Origin: ANME-2 cluster archaeon
Lineage (GTDB): Archaea > Halobacteriota > Methanosarcinia > Methanosarcinales > Methanocomedenaceae
DNA length: 8,470 bases
Assembly (NCBI GenBank): GCA_023544495.1
Contig: JAMJFV010000079.1
Location: 1-8,470, forward strand
Direction: 5' to 3'
The position numbers were made by a program, and so were the translations under genes. Positions 5,649-8,470 of the stretch are shown here, piece after piece. Position 1 is the first letter of the stretch. Every line of letters begins with the position of its first letter. A model generated the notes under the pieces. That model saw nothing but the letters and a program-made list of their open reading frames with translations. It searched no databases and was not told where the DNA came from.

Positions 5649-6949
5649 TGCAAATGGATAAACATAATACTAATCGGCCAAGGATATTAATAGACTTTGG
5701 CGGATATGAGTTTAAAAATACGGGCGATACAGCCATGCTTGTTGTTGCTGTGCAAAGGATATACGAGATGTATCCAGATGCCGACCTTCATGTTTTTACG
5801 ACTGAAGTGGATAGGTTGAAGAAGTATGTGCCCAACGTTAAACCTGTAACACCTGAGGGCCGATTCACTTGGGGCGCGACCTGGAATATTTTAGGCGGTT
5901 TCCATAAGTTAGTTCCTCTACAATTTCATCATAATTTACTCCGGCTAGAGCAGAACATAAGAATAAACTGGCCGCTTCTGGCAAAGCGCTGGATTATTTT
6001 TCGGCTTACGAGAAGAGGCCATGATTTGTCAGCAATGCATCGATATTTAGAATTAATTGAAAATGCTGACATAGTTATCGCAACGGGTGGAGGCTACATT
6101 ACTGACCCATTTCAAGAACATGCAATGCGATTACTGCAAACCCTGGCTCTGGCTAGGAAGCAGGGAAAACCCATTGCCTTGTTAGGACAAGGCTTAGGCC
6201 CCGCGAACTCTTCTGATCTGTTATTTTGGGCAAAAAATATATTCCCTAAACTGAGTTTGCTTACACTTAGAGAACAGAAAAATTCTTTATCCTTTGCTCT
6301 ACAGGCAGGCGCTGAAAAGGATCGTATTCATGTGACCGGTGATGATGCGGTCACTTTAGCCAATAGTTTTACGCCAGACCGATTGGGAGACTGTATAGGC
6401 GTAAATCTTCGTGTGGCTGCTTATTCCGGCGTGCAGCAGGAACAGTTGAATGTAATTCGCAATATATTCGGGCAAGCAAGCAAGGAACTTAATGCTGAGC
6501 TTTTGCCGGTTCCAATTTCCTTTCATGATAAAGATTCCGATATGGCTTCTTTAAAGCTGTTATTGGGAGAGGAAAACGCAGAAGCACCATTGGACGAGGC
6601 GGTAAAAGTTATTAAACAAGTAGGGCTATGCCGGGTAGTGGTAACGGGGAGTTATCATGCGGGCGTATTTGCCTTGTCACAAGGAATAAGCGTCGTCGGG
6701 GTTGCGAAGTCTGATTACTATCGGCATAAATTCGAAGGACTGGCAGACCAGTTTGGAGGAGGCTGTTTTATCGTGGATATGGATAAAACGGAATTTGCTA
6801 CACAACTCCTTCATGCTGTCAAATCGGCCTGGGATAATGCGGAATCCGAGCGTGAGCGGCTTTTGACTGCTGCAAGCGAGCAAATTCAGAAAGCTGATTC
6901 GGCTTACCTTGAGTTAAAGAAAATAATAGAAGAGGTCATGGATAAGTGA
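5648..6949 (+). CDS. Polysaccharide pyruvyl transferase family protein (WcaK/CsaB-like)
   Basis: The 433-residue cytoplasmic protein has the PF04230-type features. There is an N-terminal strand and glycine loop with NTGDTAML (24-31), comparable to the NxGDxA motif. A central ADIVIATGGGYITD segment (140-153) is followed by PIALLGQGLGP (175-185) and LTLREQKN (205-212). GDDAVTL (231-237) comes next, and near the C-terminus VVTGSYHAGVFALSQGISVVG (331-351) carries the family's conserved His. Such enzymes transfer pyruvate from phosphoenolpyruvate to a sugar of a polysaccharide as a ketal, adding negative charge. The start ATG 5648 overlaps the wzt stop by one base; ATG 5654 is an alternative. No strong Shine-Dalgarno is visible, so translation is probably coupled to wzt. 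A more distant relative with another glycosyl activity cannot be excluded, since annotation in this family is often by similarity only. Confidence 0.85.
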   Translation: MQMDKHNTNRPRILIDFGGYEFKNTGDTAMLVVAVQRIYEMYPDADLHVFTTEVDRLKKYVPNVKPVTPEGRFTWGATWNILGGFHKLVPLQFHHNLLRLEQNIRINWPLLAKRWIIFRLTRRGHDLSAMHRYLELIENADIVIATGGGYITDPFQEHAMRLLQTLALARKQGKPIALLGQGLGPANSSDLLFWAKNIFPKLSLLTLREQKNSLSFALQAGAEKDRIHVTGDDAVTLANSFTPDRLGDCIGVNLRVAAYSGVQQEQLNVIRNIFGQASKELNAELLPVPISFHDKDSDMASLKLLLGEENAEAPLDEAVKVIKQVGLCRVVVTGSYHAGVFALSQGISVVGVAKSDYYRHKFEGLADQFGGGCFIVDMDKTEFATQLLHAVKSAWDNAESERERLLTAASEQIQKADSAYLELKKIIEEVMDK

Positions 6950-7881
6950 TGGAGGCTGTAGTACCGGCAATATCGGTTGTAATGCCCGTTTACAACGCAG
7001 AGCGTTATATCGCCGAGGCAGTAGAAAGCATACTGAATCAAACCTTCAGCGATTTTGAATTCATCATTATCAATGATGGCTCGACCGACCGTTCGCTTGA
7101 AATACTACAGCGTTACGCAAAGCAGGATAGCCGTATTCGGCTTATTAGTCGCGAAAATCGAGGTTTGGTGAAAACATTGAATGAAGGTCTAGCATTAGCA
7201 AAAGCTCCATTAATCGCCCGTATGGATGCGGATGATGTGGCATTTTTAGATCGGTTTCATTTGCAAGCGCAATTCATGGATCAGCATCCAGAAGTGGTTT
7301 GTGCAGGGGGTTACTGGGAGGTTATCGACGAGGCCGGCAGAGTTTTAACACTTTTAAAAGTGCCTGAAGATAATGAGCAAATCCAGGTTCTAGCTTTAAA
7401 AGGCCATACACCAATTAATCATCCATGCACCATGTTTCGCAAAGCGCAAGTTCAGGAGTTGGGCGGCTATCGTGGAGAATTTGAGGCGGCAGAGGATTTG
7501 GATCTCTGGTTGCGCTTGGGTGAAATAGGGTTATTGGCAAATATTCCATATCCAGTTATTAAATATCGGTTTCTGGCGAGTTCAGTTAGCGGACAAAATT
7601 TAACTTTGCAAAAACAGTCAGCGCAAAGTGCTTGCCAACAGGCGTGGAACCGAAGAAATGTAAAATATAGTTATGAGGGCGCTGACTGGCGACCAGTAAA
7701 CACTAAAAAATCCAGATTTGATTTTCATCTGAAATTTGGCTGGTGGGCGTTTAATTACAGACAGAGAAATACGGCTGTATTATATGGCATCAAGGCCATT
7801 AAATTATTGCCAGGGAATATGGAAGGCTGGCGCCTGCTGATTTGTGCATTGATAAAACCGTTACCCGCTTGTAATTCATGA
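6949..7881 (+). CDS. Family 2 glycosyltransferase (GT-A fold)
   Basis: The start is either ATG 6949 (TGATG overlap with the preceding stop) or GTG 6946 one codon earlier. An agaggt Shine-Dalgarno-like site at 6931-6936 is spaced better for GTG, so the choice is open. Using the GTG numbering, the N-terminal nucleotide-sugar fold shows ISVVMPVYNAERYI (9-22), IIINDGSTDRS (40-50) and NRGLVKTLNEGL (71-82). The metal-binding DxD motif is MDADD (93-97) and the probable catalytic acidic pair is ED at 183-184 in AAEDLDLWLR. The C-terminal 100 residues are basic and aromatic, lacking a clear membrane segment. It should add one sugar to the lipid-linked repeat unit at the inner face of the membrane. Donor and linkage cannot be read from sequence. 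The length of 311 aa is normal. Confidence 0.92.
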   Translation: MEAVVPAISVVMPVYNAERYIAEAVESILNQTFSDFEFIIINDGSTDRSLEILQRYAKQDSRIRLISRENRGLVKTLNEGLALAKAPLIARMDADDVAFLDRFHLQAQFMDQHPEVVCAGGYWEVIDEAGRVLTLLKVPEDNEQIQVLALKGHTPINHPCTMFRKAQVQELGGYRGEFEAAEDLDLWLRLGEIGLLANIPYPVIKYRFLASSVSGQNLTLQKQSAQSACQQAWNRRNVKYSYEGADWRPVNTKKSRFDFHLKFGWWAFNYRQRNTAVLYGIKAIKLLPGNMEGWRLLICALIKPLPACNS

Positions 7882-8470
7882 AAAATATTAATACTCCCGT
7901 TGTTTCTGTCATTATGCCCATGCGCAATGCGGAAGCGTATGTGGCTCAAGCGATTGATTCAATTTTATGTCAGTCCTTTCAGGATTTAGAGTTGATTGTT
8001 ATCGATGATCAATCAACCGATCAATCCCGCAAAATTGTCGAGAACGTTTTGCACAATGATTCCAGAATCAAATTGGTAAATGGCAGCGCTCAAGGTATCG
8101 CGGCAGCCAAAAATACAGGCCTACATCATGCCAGCGGCAAGTATGTGATGTTTTGTGACGCCGATGATCTTTATGCTAAGACTTGTATTGAAACAGCAAT
8201 TCACTGGCTTGCATCGAATCCAGATGTAGGAGCAGTTTGCGCTCAGTTTGCCTTGATGGACTGTAATGGGGGCAATATTGTCAACCTGGATTCAGGAGAA
8301 AGTTCTTGTGATATTACGGAAGAGCTTCTTTCGGGTAAAACACGCACCCATTTATGCACGTTTACCATTAGACGTGAATTTATCAAAATGATAGGCGGCT
8401 TTCGGGAATTTTTTGTTTCTGCTGAAGATATCGATTTTCAGTTGCGCTTAGCTGAAGTATGTAAAGTATT
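7878..8470 (+). CDS. Family 2 glycosyltransferase, partial (3' end beyond window)
   Basis: An open frame starts at ATG 7878 in an ATGA overlap with the stop of the preceding glycosyltransferase. It runs 197 codons to the window edge with no stop, so the C-terminus is missing. It has the GT-A markers VSVIMPMRNAEAYV (9-22), VIDDQSTDQS (41-50), the DxD motif CDADD (93-97) and the ED pair at 183-184 in SAEDIDFQLRL. These motifs fall at the same residue numbers as in the upstream gene (GTG numbering), suggesting a tandem paralogue, although many intervening residues differ. It probably adds another sugar of the same polysaccharide; substrate unknown. Confidence 0.9.
   Translation, partial: MKNINTPVVSVIMPMRNAEAYVAQAIDSILCQSFQDLELIVIDDQSTDQSRKIVENVLHNDSRIKLVNGSAQGIAAAKNTGLHHASGKYVMFCDADDLYAKTCIETAIHWLASNPDVGAVCAQFALMDCNGGNIVNLDSGESSCDITEELLSGKTRTHLCTFTIRREFIKMIGGFREFFVSAEDIDFQLRLAEVCKV

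Noticed and set aside
1..8470. CRISPR array, tRNA/rRNA, insertion sequence, toxin-antitoxin or defence genes
   Set aside because: I found no regularly spaced repeats, no structural RNA signatures, no transposase or integrase motifs and no small paired ORFs of that kind anywhere in the window.

Overview
The window reads as part of a chromosomal extracellular-polysaccharide (EPS, capsule or O-antigen) locus of a Gram-negative bacterium. Most likely it is a gammaproteobacterium of the methanotroph type (Methylococcales, e.g. Methylobacter or Methylomonas). This assignment is an inference from protein style, moderate GC and REP-like palindromes built on 'gtgggagcgatg' and 'tgtaggtgcg'. No species marker is present. 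All six complete genes and the one partial gene lie on the + strand.

Layout. (1) 130-1029: a stand-alone cytoplasmic tyrosine autokinase of the CpsD/CapB type, with an unusual 24-codon internal duplication. (2) 1030-1901: 872 bp without a convincing gene. It holds two palindromic REP-like elements (1048-1094 and 1260-1352) and then an AT-rich presumptive promoter and leader region. (3) About 1929-3152: a secreted right-handed parallel beta-helix protein with a signal peptide and ten cysteines. It is strikingly AT-rich compared with its neighbours and may have lost its last codons to a frameshift. (4) 3153-3363: an intergenic gap with a hairpin and a plausible sigma-54 (-24/-12) promoter. (5) 3364 to the window end: a tightly packed operon of an ABC-2 permease (wzm), its ATPase with a C-terminal glycan-binding domain (wzt), a polysaccharide pyruvyl transferase and two family 2 glycosyltransferases. 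The last glycosyltransferase is cut by the window edge. Gene junctions are +2 nt, TAATG, TGATG and ATGA.

How the genes fit together (inference from known families). The glycosyltransferases build a polysaccharide on a lipid carrier at the cytoplasmic face. The pyruvyl transferase adds a ketal-pyruvate. Wzm/Wzt exports the finished lipid-linked chain, with the Wzt C-terminal domain possibly reading a terminal feature of the glycan. The beta-helix protein would act on, or bind, the polysaccharide outside the cytoplasm. The tyrosine kinase would regulate assembly or chain length together with a Wzz/PCP partner not seen here.

I do not see an obviously new system such as a CRISPR array, toxin-antitoxin pair, retron or phage defence module. 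The points most worth checking are the base-composition break inside wzt next to the pyruvyl transferase, the extra N-terminal membrane segment of Wzm, the duplication in the kinase, the sigma-54-like site, and the possibly broken 3' end of the beta-helix gene.
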